DNA from: Circinella umbellata
Taxonomy: Eukaryota; Mucoromycota; Mucoromycetes; Mucorales; Lichtheimiaceae
Assembly (NCBI GenBank): GCA_025093555.1
Contig: JAIWNF010000017.1
Location: forward strand, 1 to 64,000
Direction of reading: 5' to 3'
Length of the DNA: 64,000 bases
In this document: in pieces, positions 35,278-46,403 of the stretch
Position numbering within the stretch: the first letter of the stretch is position 1
How the letters are laid out: the number at the start of each line of letters is the position of its first letter
Notes under the pieces: model-generated
Databases searched by the model: none
What the model saw: the letters and a program-made list of their open reading frames with translations, nothing else
What the model was told of the DNA's origin: nothing
Program-made: the position numbers and the translations under genes

Positions 35278-37585
35278 TTAACTCCAAACATCTTCTTGGT
35301 ATCTACCACTGTTTCTAAGGTTCTTGACATAATCATGAGCCTTTTCTTCAGTTAAACCACCAAATTCAATGGCAAAGTTAACAAAGGTTTGATTGACATC
35401 ACGAGCCATGTTTTTAGCATCACCACATACAAAGATAGTACCATTCTTTTTCAATAATTCCCATACTTCTTTTCCATTTTCTTGTAAACGATGTTGTACA
35501 TATACTTTTTTATCTGTTTCACGAGAGAATGCAGTAATCATACGAGATTCTTCACCAAGAGTTTCAAATAATCCAGGCCATTCTTCTTTATATAAATAAT
35601 CTTGTTCCGAGTTACGACAACCAAAGAATAATAAAGTAGGTCCAACAGGTTTACCTTCAGCCTTTTGAGCAGCACGTTCATGAACAAATCCACGGAAAGG
35701 AGCAACACCTGTACCAGGTCCAACCATGATAACAGGGACATTAGGATTACGAGGTAACTTGAATTGAGATCGACGAATATGAACAGGTACTTTAACACCT
35801 TGTAAAGCATTACGTGGACCAGCCAAATCATAGGTAGGATACTTTTGACCATCTTCTACCTTATTAGCAGCAGCATGTAATTGCCATAAATAATTAGTAC
35901 AGACACCATAAACAGTACGTTCAGGAGTGGGATCAGGTTGATAAGTAAGAGTGACTGCAGTAACAGCAATTTTCTTTGGGGATTCTTTGGCAGAGGATGA
36001 AATAGAATAATAACGTGGTTGAAGACGAGAAATACTTTCCACAATCAAATCAAATGGAACAGTATTAAAAAAGCCTGGCTTAGCTTGATTACCAGCAACG
36101 AATTCAAGAACTTCACCCAAATTACGAACAGCTTCTCCCACCTTTAAACGATATTCATCCTTATCCTTGGATAATTGACGTAAAACTTCCTTGGTTTCTT
36201 CTGTAGGAGCATATTCAACCAAAGACATTAAAGTTTGACGAGAAGTAGGTGCACAAATATCAAGATAATGACGGAAAATGGATCGATAGGTGGCGGGAAC
36301 AGGGAATGGATATTTTTTAGAAGCAGTCGAATCAATAGCTTTGACCATCACGGGAACATCAAGCTTATCAGATAAGCCAAGCATCGATGCGAGACGTGTA
36401 ACTTCATCTTCATTATTAGTAGGCCAGATTGCAATATGATCACCTGTTTGATAAGTTAAATTGGAATCTGAAACATCTACTTCAATATGTAAACAATGAC
36501 GATCAGTATTCTGGAAAAGATCGCGAGAAGTAATAGGGGCATTATAAGGTCGTTTGGCATCATAAATAATTCTTCTAAAATAATTAATATATATAAAATT
36601 CAATCAGTATATCTTTGATTCTTTGCCGTAAAAAACAGGGGTGAAATTATCAATGACAAAAATACTTACGCTCCTTCTTTTGGTTTTTCACCAATTTCAC
36701 CTAAATAAACTTGATCCATATCTTCTTGTCCTTCAAGTTCTTCAACTGAAAAAGTAGCTTGTCGTGGACCATTAGCAGTATTTGTTTCATCCACACCTAA
36801 AGCATCACAAAATACAGGCCACATATTATCTTGCCAAGCAAGAAAATCTTCTTCAAGAGATGCATCATCATCCCCTTCACCTCTTTCACCAATACGTTGA
36901 GCACCCAATTTACTGAATCGTTGATCCATTTTACGTGCAACTTCATTATAATGTTCATAAGTTTTGTTACCCAAACCAAACATAACATAACGCAAGTTTT
37001 TCAAATCTTCATTTTCAGAAAATTGAGGTTCTTCTTCCATTAATAATTCCCAAAAATCAACTGCATTGTCAGTAGGCTCCCCTTCACCATAAGTAGCCAT
37101 AATAAAAAATACCAAACAATCTTCAGGTACAGTATCCAAATATTGTAAATCATATAATTCAATATCGGCTGTCATACAATTCACACCATATTTTTGTTGA
37201 CATTCTTTAGCTAAACGTGAGGCGTAATCTTCAGCTGTACCTGTTTGAGAACCATAAAAAAAGATCACTTTACGACCCTAATTTTACAATTTTTATATAT
37301 ATTCTTTAGTTAATCAAATTCAAAATGAAAAAAGAGTAATTCTTTTCCCTTTCTCTTTTTCTTTTTTTTTTTTTTTACCTGTTCTTGCATAACTTTGACA
37401 AAGTTACGTTCTCTTTTAGGTGCAGTACCATTTCCATTAAGTTTTTCATTAGTATCTTGTTCTTTTGATCCAAAAATCTTTTCAGCAATTTGACGACGTG
37501 CAAACCAGGCAATAGTACCGAGACCAATGGTACCAAGAAATACCATGTCAAGAGTATCAAGTAAAGCAGGTGACGGTTGAGCCAT
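35278..37585 (-). CDS. NADPH-cytochrome P450 reductase
   Basis: Transfers electrons from NADPH through FAD and FMN to microsomal P450s (ergosterol synthesis, detoxification). Exons 37585-37379, 37277-36670 and 36574-35278 join in phase for 703 residues, the normal family length. An N-terminal membrane anchor (LDMVFLGTIGLGTIAWFA) is followed by the FMN/flavodoxin domain (FFYGSQTGTAEDYA, ATYGEGEPTDNA, GLGNKTYEHYNE), the FAD domain (PRYYSISSSA, GVCTNYLW), the NADPH-binding motifs (VPVIMVGPGTGVAPFRGF, FFGCRNSEQDY, FVCGDAKNMARDV) and a C-terminus in DVWS with the expected aromatic residue. All catalytic segments are present. I give no symbol because fungi use NCP1, NCPR, CPR and POR interchangeably. 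Confidence 0.96.
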
Positions 37586-39135
37586 TCTATCTGATATATC
37601 CTAGATAAGACAAAGAGAGAGAGAGAAAGAGAGAGGAAAGAGAAGTAAAAGGTGAACAAAGAAAAAAAAAAAGAAGGGACGAATATTCAAAAGTGGGGGG
37701 TGTGGTAGAAGGAAAGTAAAAAAAAAATTACTTAGACTAGGGTGGGGGGGACTTATGAATATGACAGACCGAAAAAAAGATAGGGTGTAACGATAACTTA
37801 TAAGTAAAACAACACTACACACACATAACACACACAGAAAATAAAAAATAAAAACTCAGTTGTAACACAATTAAAAAAAAGCATATTTCGGCCTTGGTGT
37901 CCGTAAAATTTTTGAAGTTTATGGATGTAATCTGCGCGATCATTATTCCAATCGATGTTTATTATTATTATTATTATTATTAAAACTATTAATATAAATT
38001 GAAATAAATGAAGACTCTTTTTATTTTTATCAAGTTTGAAAACATACACTGGACCAAAAAAAAAAAAAAGAAAGATCGATAACAACTTATTTACAAAAAC
38101 TCTTCTTTTTCTTTCCAAATACGCACCATCTATATTTCATTCTGTATTACAAACAGCTCGTGTTTTATTTTTTAAACTTTATAGATTATTATAACTAATT
38201 TTATTTGATTTAGTTTGTACTTGTACTTGGAATCAATGCTCTTTTTTTCAAAAAAAAAAATCATGCCATATACTTGCATAAAATTAAAGATTTATTATCT
38301 TGATGGCTATTAGACAACAATTACTATTAATAAATCTTAACGACGATTTACATAGTCTAATCAATATAAAGTTGGAGCGGTGAAAAATAAAAATAAAATT
38401 GTGGGAAAAACGGAGTCAAACACCACAGAGATTAATCCATCTCTTCATCTTGCGTATAGAAATATACATTATTAGACTTATAATGATATTGCAGCTTTAT
38501 TATTATTATTATTAGGTACGTTCTAATGATAATAAGCTTGAACAAATCTGAACGAGTTATTCTTTCTATGTTATGAACGAGATACATTCATCATAGAAAC
38601 GAATTTACATGTAAAACCCAATAGAAAAGGGCAATATTAATACCATGTATCATTTATCACGTATGTCATATACCAAGTCATTCACATCAGTATACAAAAA
38701 AAATAACACATTGGCCTACGAATGATAGATCACGAGCTTAGCCAAGAGTGCTTGTTTATAGATAGGACATATGAAATAAAATAGTTTTTTTTGATGATGA
38801 CAGCCACACATGCATAACACCTGGTTCCTTCTATAACCACTATTATAATCATTCATCATTGTTTACGTATTACGTACATACGTCAAACCCCCCCCCACTG
38901 AAGTATCTATATTCTCTTCATAACATATGTTACACAACAACGCTTTGACCCCACCTTCTTTTTTTTGGTCGTCATGACATTATTGGCATAAAAATAAAAT
39001 ACAATCTAAACAGATGGAAAAAAAATTCTTCTTTTTTTATTATTCTTTCTTGCCTTCATTTTCTCTTAACGTAGATATAAAATCGAGATAATATATCTTT
39101 AATATTTCCAACTATATTATTCTTAACAAGAAAAA
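37586..39135. other. intergenic
   Basis: AT-rich region upstream of both neighbours (P450 reductase on minus, F-box gene on plus). It contains long A and G runs at 37640-37760, an (ATT)n run at 37958-37982, another at ~38495-38515 and a C-run near 38887. Short minus-strand ORFs here are pyrimidine-tract artefacts. No RNA gene found. Confidence 0.55.
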
Positions 39136-41046
39136 ATGAAAATCAATCATTTTCTACAATTACTTGCAAATAATAACAACAATAATGATAAGAAACTCAT
39201 ATTACCTTTTGATATTATAACCAAAATTGTTTTATATCTAACGCAACATGATTGTTTGAAATGTATGCAAGTATGTCACACTTGGAAACAACAAGTACCC
39301 TCTTATAGTCAATCTGTTTGGTCTCAACTACGACTATATCCGACTGATATTACAACTTCTAATACAATACTTCACGAAAAATATAAAGATCATCAACAAC
39401 AAGAACAATTGTTACTATGGGAAGAATGTATTGGACCACATGTTAAACATATTATATTTGATGGATTTTGTGATGATGAAGAAGAAAAATTATATATTGC
39501 AATGAATAAATTGGTAAAGAGTCATTGTAATCGAATTGAATCTATTGGTAAAATCTAAGAGTTAAATTTAATATAGAGAGATATTAATAAGGACACGTCG
39601 TTTATATTATACTCATTGGTATACTGTATTTTAAAATTGTATATATACGTAATAGAGTTTGTTCATTGTGATTCACGAGACGAGGTATTACTTTTAAGAC
39701 TATTACAAAAACTTGCATCACCATCAACAAAGAAACTCGAATTCACTAAACATTCAGCCGATTTATACTTTATTCATCTGATCAACACTTGTCCAAATTT
39801 AATTCACTTCTCATACTCTCGAACCTACTATGGTAGTTTTCGCCAAAGAAAAAAAAATTCAACAAGTTCCAATATTACCAGACCAAAATCACCGTTTCTT
39901 CCCCCGATTTATGAGCACCATGAATTATCACTGCAACAACGCCCATTGTTTCCTCACCTACTTCGGTTTACCGTAGAATCTCGATGTTCTGATACTACTT
40001 TAGTATCGCAAATTAAACATGTACTAGAACACAGTCCTAACCTTCAATATCTATCCTATGAATTACGGGGCGATAGAGTATTTACATTTTGCTACGACTT
40101 TATCAATCTTGATCTAAATGAAATTTTTACATCATGTCCAAAACTCAAATACTTTCGGGGCAATATATCAGATAATGATAGTGTGCTTTTTAAACATACC
40201 GCAATAATGAGTGATGATGATAGTGATACTCCTGAATTGTTATTACCGTCATTATCAGTATTTGAAAAGGACAAGCAACATCAAAAACAACTTTGTTATT
40301 TTATGGGATGTGAAACGAGAAACTTTGGTCCTGAAAAAATGGAACCTCACCTTATACAAAATGCTTCTACATTAGAATTCTTGTTATTTAAAGGGACCAT
40401 GCCATTTACTGAACTGTTATCATCATCATTTCAGCCTGTTGGAGCCACAGTAACAAGAACATTAGTCAATTGGACACGGCTATTACAATCAATTCATGCC
40501 CCACGATTACGTAAACTCGTTTTTTATAACATATTACTAGATACCCGTAATCCAGATATTATTCCAAATATGACAAGTCAATGTCCTGTTTTGGAAGAAC
40601 TTGTTATAGAAGTCTATTCTCCAAATAACCGACGAACAGTGACAGTAGATATAGTACACCTTGCAAATAATACAAAACAACTTAAACGGTTGATACTTGC
40701 TGGGATTACTCTTATTGCTATTATTCCCACTATTGACAACAACAGCAATAGTTATAATAATAATGGGCGTCAGAAGATATTGAATCATGTAGAACCTTTT
40801 CCGCATTTACCCACCGGTGCTGACGAGCAACAAAAAGTACAGAATAAAGACATTAATAATCCAATGGAATCATTATTTACTGTAACAGCATTGTTTGGAA
40901 ATACATGGACTCGCGTACAAGAAATATACATGAATAATATCCATCTTGTTTGCAATGATAATGACATATTTTATATGGCGTTAAGACATCTTCCAAACTT
41001 GAAGTATTTACAAGTACCAAAGAAACTGGCTATAGTTCCTAATTAA
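39136..41046 (+). CDS. F-box / leucine-rich repeat protein, second paralogue
   Basis: Exons 39136-39547 and 39656-41046 join in phase (G|AG) for 600 residues. The F-box reads LPFDIITKIVLYLTQHD, CLKCMQVCHTWKQQ at residues ~22-55. An insert rich in His/Gln/Glu follows, then irregular leucine-rich repeats (CPNLIHFSYS, SPNLQYLSYE, CPKLKYFRGN, CPVLEELVIE, LPNLKYLQVP). The intron lies at the same place as in the paralogue at 14370-16553, so both derive from one spliced ancestor. It probably works as a substrate receptor of an SCF ubiquitin ligase; the target is unknown. The second half of the gene (from ~40200) and its downstream DNA were duplicated to 54827 onward, where the copy is broken. This copy is intact. 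Confidence 0.82.
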
Positions 41047-41194
41047 TCCAATGCTATCAATATTAAAAAGTGTGAAATTGTACTACCTTTTCTCCTTCGT
41101 AAGTACACTTCTGTGTAAATTCTAGAAGTGGCCCAGAAAGTAGATTGAGAAATTTTCATTTGTAAAAAAAAATAGCCTCAAATAATATTTATGC

Positions 41195-41270
41195 AGAGGA
41201 CCCCCGTTAATTTAATATTCGTTAACTTCACATCCTCATTATTTTCACAGAAATTAGAGAATGGAAAAAC
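41195..41270. mobile_element. fragment of a pogo-type MITE end
   Basis: Reads CAGAGGACCCCCGTTAATTT and continues ATTCGTTAACTTCACATCCTC, closely resembling the ends of the complete MITE at 56038-56854. No matching right end was found nearby, so it is probably an old solo or decayed copy. It is present again in the duplicated segment near 55825-55900. Confidence 0.6.
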
Positions 41271-41411
41271 TGACATAATAAAACTTTCACATTTTCATTT
41301 ATTTTCTATGATCTCTGATAATATGTATACGTAGATAATGTAAGTGTGTAGAATCTTTTGTACGTACGTACGTAGTAGGTGAGAAAGTCGTTTTTATATC
41401 ATAGTTAGCAA

Positions 41412-44400
41412 GATATTTGTGAGTAATAAAATACTACGTACTTTGATTACAATGATATATTAATGCAAAATTATAAAATGTCAAAGAAAAGTTATCTTTA
41501 TCAATGTACATATTAACCCGAGAGTGATTGAAATATTGTACTGTAATAAACAAATGCTGTCCAAAAACTCGATCCAAATTGAAAACGGAAGATACGTACA
41601 GTACGTAGTGCATATGATATATAGCTTTATTATATATGGAAAGGTGTTATATAGGACATAATGGCTGGTAATAAATAAATGTAATAAGATTATTAAAAGA
41701 TAATAATGTAGTACTTTCAAACTTGAGCATTTTTTATTTTAAAAGATTATCAGGCATTATAAAAACATAATGAGCTAATATTAGTATAAACCTAATTGAT
41801 TTTTATAGCCCTATAACAAATATACCGAGTCCCTTCGATGTGTGGTTGTTTCATTCAAGCCATTGATGAATTCACAAGTTGTTTATCTGATACAAGACAA
41901 AAAATATGAGAGTGAGGTTGATACAGCTGTGTTACGTTGCTTTTTTTATGGTTTCGAAATAGACACAATTTTTGAAGATAACATTTCTTCAAGAACGATG
42001 TTGCTTTTGAAGATGACAATAATATTGGCGATCAAGTTGATGATTGTGGCGATAATATGAAATAGGAAATAGGAGGACTGTTTGATTCACTGAGAGATGG
42101 AGCTGAAACATGGCTGGTAATAGTTGCTTTGATCACTCTATCCATTTCCATGGCTTTTTTTTACTGATAAGAAATTTTTAAAAATTGGAAGTAACCTATA
42201 GGTAAATGCTTCAATATCTGAAATGATGTTGTATCTTGGGGAGCGTGTGATTCGACAAATACTGCATCCAGGCGAGTCCATTACTAATACGCTAACAGAA
42301 AATCCTGGATACGTATAAAACATTAGTACACTATACATCTTTAAAAACTATAAACTACTGCTAATAATTACCCATCATGATAAAGCCAAAGATTGATAAT
42401 TCGCCTTGTTTATTGAGATATTTTTCCAGCATCTGAACAAACATATCACGTAATTTCTTAAGACTCTCGAGTTCCTATCAATCGAAACAGCGCGACCTCC
42501 TGGAACAACGCGACCACCAGCTCGGATCAACTTGGACTAACTGATCATAACCCATCTAACTAACTTGGTATTAAATTTCAGATCGAGGTAGACCCACCTC
42601 GTTTTAACTACCGAAGCAAACATTTCTTCTGTTCCTGATTCACCTTCATCAACACATCCTGCTTCAGCACATTTAAAGTTCGAACCGACATACATAAATT
42701 TAAAATCCACGCATGTTCCATGCATCTTCCGCTTTCCAAACGATCAGTTGAAGTTGTTATTACAGTTTGGCGCCTTACTTTCTTTTTCACCACTGAAATT
42801 TATACAAAAATTCATTAGCATACCCACCAAAAGTACCCCATTAATATTGAAGAGAAAGTGTAAACATGTATATACCTGTTTACATCAATTTTACTCTTAT
42901 CGAATGCATTATTGAAAACATGACCATACACGAAAAAGAATGTCTAATTCAGTACTGCCATTTTTCGAGAAAAGGGTTGCTTGATAGTTCATTAGTAAAT
43001 TCATGATGGATTGTCGGAGCCATGTTACGTTGTAACTTTCTTCGCGGGTGTATGGCGAGTGGCGAGTCAAGTGTTCCATCAATTCATCGTACGAGTTCTA
43101 TCGTAAAAGTTGGCCAAGTAAAACATTTATGAATTAGCGAAGAGATAGAAAGAAACTTTAATATTATTATTACTCAAAATGATACTAGAGTCAGCTAACC
43201 AAAATAAAATTTACCTTATTACTAAATGATGCTGAATAATCCTTAACATCTTGGAACGAAGGTGGGAACAGAAAAAGTTTTGAGACGATTTAAACCATAT
43301 TTATCAAACACTTGCTTCCAGCACGAATCTCCAGTATCAAGTATAAAGCTATGTCCAGCGCTATAGCTCTGTTAGTCATTTGTTATATAGTAAAGATTAC
43401 ATTGTGTTTGCCTTCATTATTTAACATATGTAGCTATCACTTACTGTTCTTTATCAGGCTTAATACAAAATTCAACCATTTTATCTTCCACTACTACACC
43501 CGAAGGTAAGGTCCATTTTCGAGTCATAGACTTGTGGGCTTTTTTCATTTGGTCAGCAAACGGTTTTGAAGAAGTCGAAGCAGTGGTATTTGGTGTATTT
43601 GGTGGCGGGGTATTAGTGACAGTGATTTTACTACCAAAACTTCTTATAATAGCTTTGTACCAATCTGGAGCACCTTCAACCTAAAGAAGGAAAAAAAAAA
43701 AAGGGATGGTGAGCTCGGAAATAGACAAAAAAAAAAACAAAGAAAAAAATATGCTTACATGTTAAATGTTAGGATTTCTCACTGCTATCTTGTATTCACT
43801 AGTCCAACACTGCTTGATATCAAGATTTTTGCTTCGGCACTATGGAAAGCGTTTCTTTCTCAGCATACAATATGCCAAATGACCTAATAAACCCTTTATT
43901 TGGAAACTTGGGAAGTGCCATATGTGCCAAATGTGCCAAAGTTTTCCATGATGACTTGGGGTTACCGTAGACATATTGGTTTCGGCGAAACCCGGCAAGA
44001 GTTCGTCTTTCAGTTGGTTCAAAATAATTTGTAATTGCTACGACATATATATAATCAGCAAGGATAAACAATGCAATTCAAAAATGGTTTAACAGATCAA
44101 AATTACCTTTTTGTGGTTCAGAATGCGTCACTGAGCTCGTGATTGCCATGGTGCAATAAAAAGAAGTTGTATGTTGGCGCTTCTCCGTGCTGCATAAATT
44201 CATTTTGGGACAAAATGAGGAATTTATTTACAAAAACAGCGCCTGTTTGATTGAGTTGGGTTCGGATGGGTATAAATGTAATTTCTGATACCTGTATGCT
44301 TATGACTTGGGCATTGTCCGTTATACGATGATACTTTTTGAATAGCTAATAGTTATCCATGATATCTAAGGTCATCGAGATAAAACTAAAGCGATGATAA

Positions 44401-44605
44401 GTAACTAATCCGCATTTTTTTTTTTCAATTATAGTCAAACTAGAAAATTGCAGGTTTTTATTTCTTAAAAGGTCCCATTACCCTTGAGAGACTTTACCTT
44501 CATGTTGACCACACCATATGGTGAGATAGTTCCCAAATGATAGTAGGCATATTTGACCTTGTCTTTGATGTTACGACCACCTTATAAAGTGCTTCATGTT
44601 GATAT
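41412..44605 (+). repeat. palindrome arm A (3.19 kb)
   Basis: Reverse complement of 46404-49596 with almost no differences; one extra A in a run near 41428 is visible. It begins ATATTTGTGAGTAATAA and ends CTTCATGTTGATAT. It contains a dead minus-strand gene (41898-44149). The sequence continues beyond the arm to ~45160 in common with the third copy at 56857-60598. Confidence 0.95.
41898..44149 (-). pseudogene. broken copy of the 51368-53351 gene family (arm A)
   Basis: Reading the minus strand from the ATG at 44149 gives the same exons, in the same order, as the gene at 51368-53351: GAPDWYKAIIRSFGSK, HSFILDTGDSCWKQ, RKMHGTCVDFKFMY and SDIEAFTYRLLPI. It carries damage: a deletion and stop after FVP, stops in the next exon (the segment matching YAFDKSK), an extra ~145-bp insert after GTEEMF, and a frameshift before the tail. 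The same damage is in the other two arms, so the gene was already dead before the arms were copied. Confidence 0.85.
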
Positions 44606-44815
44606 AAAACCGAGTGTTGTCAATAAAAACTCAACTATTTTCATAGTCTTTATCGATATTCCCCCAACGTTTGCCCTATTGATATCTTTCTTGGATTTTC
44701 GCAAGACTGTTCTGCTCAACAGAATGAAATATGCTCTTTGCAAACTGATGTATTTTTTTTTTGGAATTTTCAGACTGGCGAACCAAGTAGTGAAGTTCTT
44801 GATCCTTCCATCCAA
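44594..44815 (-). pseudogene. possible worn coding exon in the spacer
   Basis: The minus strand is open for 73 codons starting MDGRIKNFTTWFASL with an even, charged composition (LRKSKKDINRANVGGISIKTM). It is present again at 60032-60253. It looks like a remnant of a transposon-type protein; I do not recognise the family. The plus-strand ORF over it is a shadow. Confidence 0.3.
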
Positions 44816-46403
44816 ATTAATATAAGGTACTTCATGGGTTAGATTGGACGTGTCCTTTTTTTTTTATTCTTGGTAGAAATATAGTCAAAGCAGGAAGACC
44901 CATTGTATTGTAATGAATCAAACAAAATAGAGAAGTAATCTATAATAACTTTTAGTTTTGAAAGTAAAAAAAAAAAAAAAAAAGATATTCCATAACGTAA
45001 CAATTGTTATAGTAGTTGGTTTGTCCTTTTACATACAAATATGAACAGAGATTTAGATTAAATATTTTAGTTCGAAAAATGGTTTGGAGATGGCTAATGG
45101 CAACTAGCAGTAATTTATATTATAAATATAAAAACATATTACATTGCGTAATGTATAAATAGACAAAAGCAGGACGATGAAAAGGAGACACTAATTGAGT
45201 TGCTGCCCTTAAATAATTAAAAAAACACGCATAACTTTTCAAAATAATAGTTTTTCTTGTTTCTGTCTATCCAACCACGGCATGTACTAAAAGTCGTGCC
45301 ATCCTGCGGTCGTGCCATCCCCCCATGACTGCGTTTATTTTATTCCGCTGTACTTGGTCGTGCCATTGATACCCTGCCCTGCCGTGAAAGTTGTATCTTT
45401 GCATAGATAATATTTTCCAACATATAATGACGTTAAAAAAGCCGGTGCTTTTGTTTCGTTTTAAATACTTTTCTTTTTGGTTCAGTAGTGTAATGATAAT
45501 GAATTAACTTATTCAACTTACTATAAATAGAGTACGAAATTATAACAGGGATGAAATAAAATGATAAATAATGCGAAAGTTGATTAAATCTTTTTACTAA
45601 AGGAAAAATTTGAAAATAATATAAATGTTAGTAGTAAAAAACAATAAAATAAGTACAATAACTATTAAAAAAAAAAGATAAAGAAGACCAAATGTGTATT
45701 TATAAGATAAACCATTTTCCAAAAATCATATTTGGAATTGTAATAATGTATAAGTGGTCAAGTTAACATGCATATCATGTACTTCCATTAATCAAAAGTA
45801 ATACTTACATTGGTAAAGGGGGTTTGAGTAAAAGATATTCATTACGTATTACCTGATAAATAAGAATAATCTATCATCTATACACAGATGTGATCTTATT
45901 ATCATAAAGCTCATATATCATAATATCAAGTGTCAATGGGCAGCTATTGAAACGGTAGGATAGTAAGGCGTGATCGAAGACAGAGTAGTCAAATTATGGC
46001 AGATGGCACGACTTTCGGTTGCTCTCATTAAAAAGTGTTCAAGTTTAGAAGTCCGTTCAGTGATGTAACAGCATATGCTCTTTTTTAAAAAAAACTTAAA
46101 TAACTGCTTTTGAAGCCGAAATGTGGATTTTCATTTGAAAAGAATAAAAACTTTGTTTGACGAAGTGCGCATACTATTTGATGCGCTCAACTTATCATTG
46201 GGACAATACAACAAACTTTGTTCGGTACAATGACGGTACAGTAAGCTCCCCGAAAAAATAAAAAGGAAATCCCAAAAAGGGTTCGTATAATAACGCCATA
46301 ATCGAATCTTGTATACTTACGATCTAGTCTGCTCGATCAATTAAGTGAGGAAGCTTAGTATAACAAAAGGTGGTAGAAAAAAAGAAGATAGAGACTGGCT
46401 TAC
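44606..46403. other. 1.8-kb spacer of the palindrome
   Basis: Unique AT-rich sequence between the inverted arms. Its first ~550 bp are shared with the third copy (to 60598), and similarity continues weakly to ~45255. It contains a long A-run near 44970 and a smaller inverted-repeat element at ~45289-46015. No intact gene. Confidence 0.7.
45289..46015. mobile_element. possible small inverted-repeat element in the spacer
   Basis: AAAGTCGTGCCATCCTGC at ~45290 and GCAGATGGCACGACTTT at 45999-46015 are inverted matches with one indel, about 727 bp apart. Further GTCGTGCCAT copies occur at 45309 and 45360. Target duplications are not clear, so element status is unproven. Confidence 0.45.

Noticed and set aside
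43820..44071. Small ORFs of 60-90 codons repeated identically in the three repeat arms.
   Set aside because: They are fragments or shadows of the dead family gene, and their identity reflects copy youth rather than selection.
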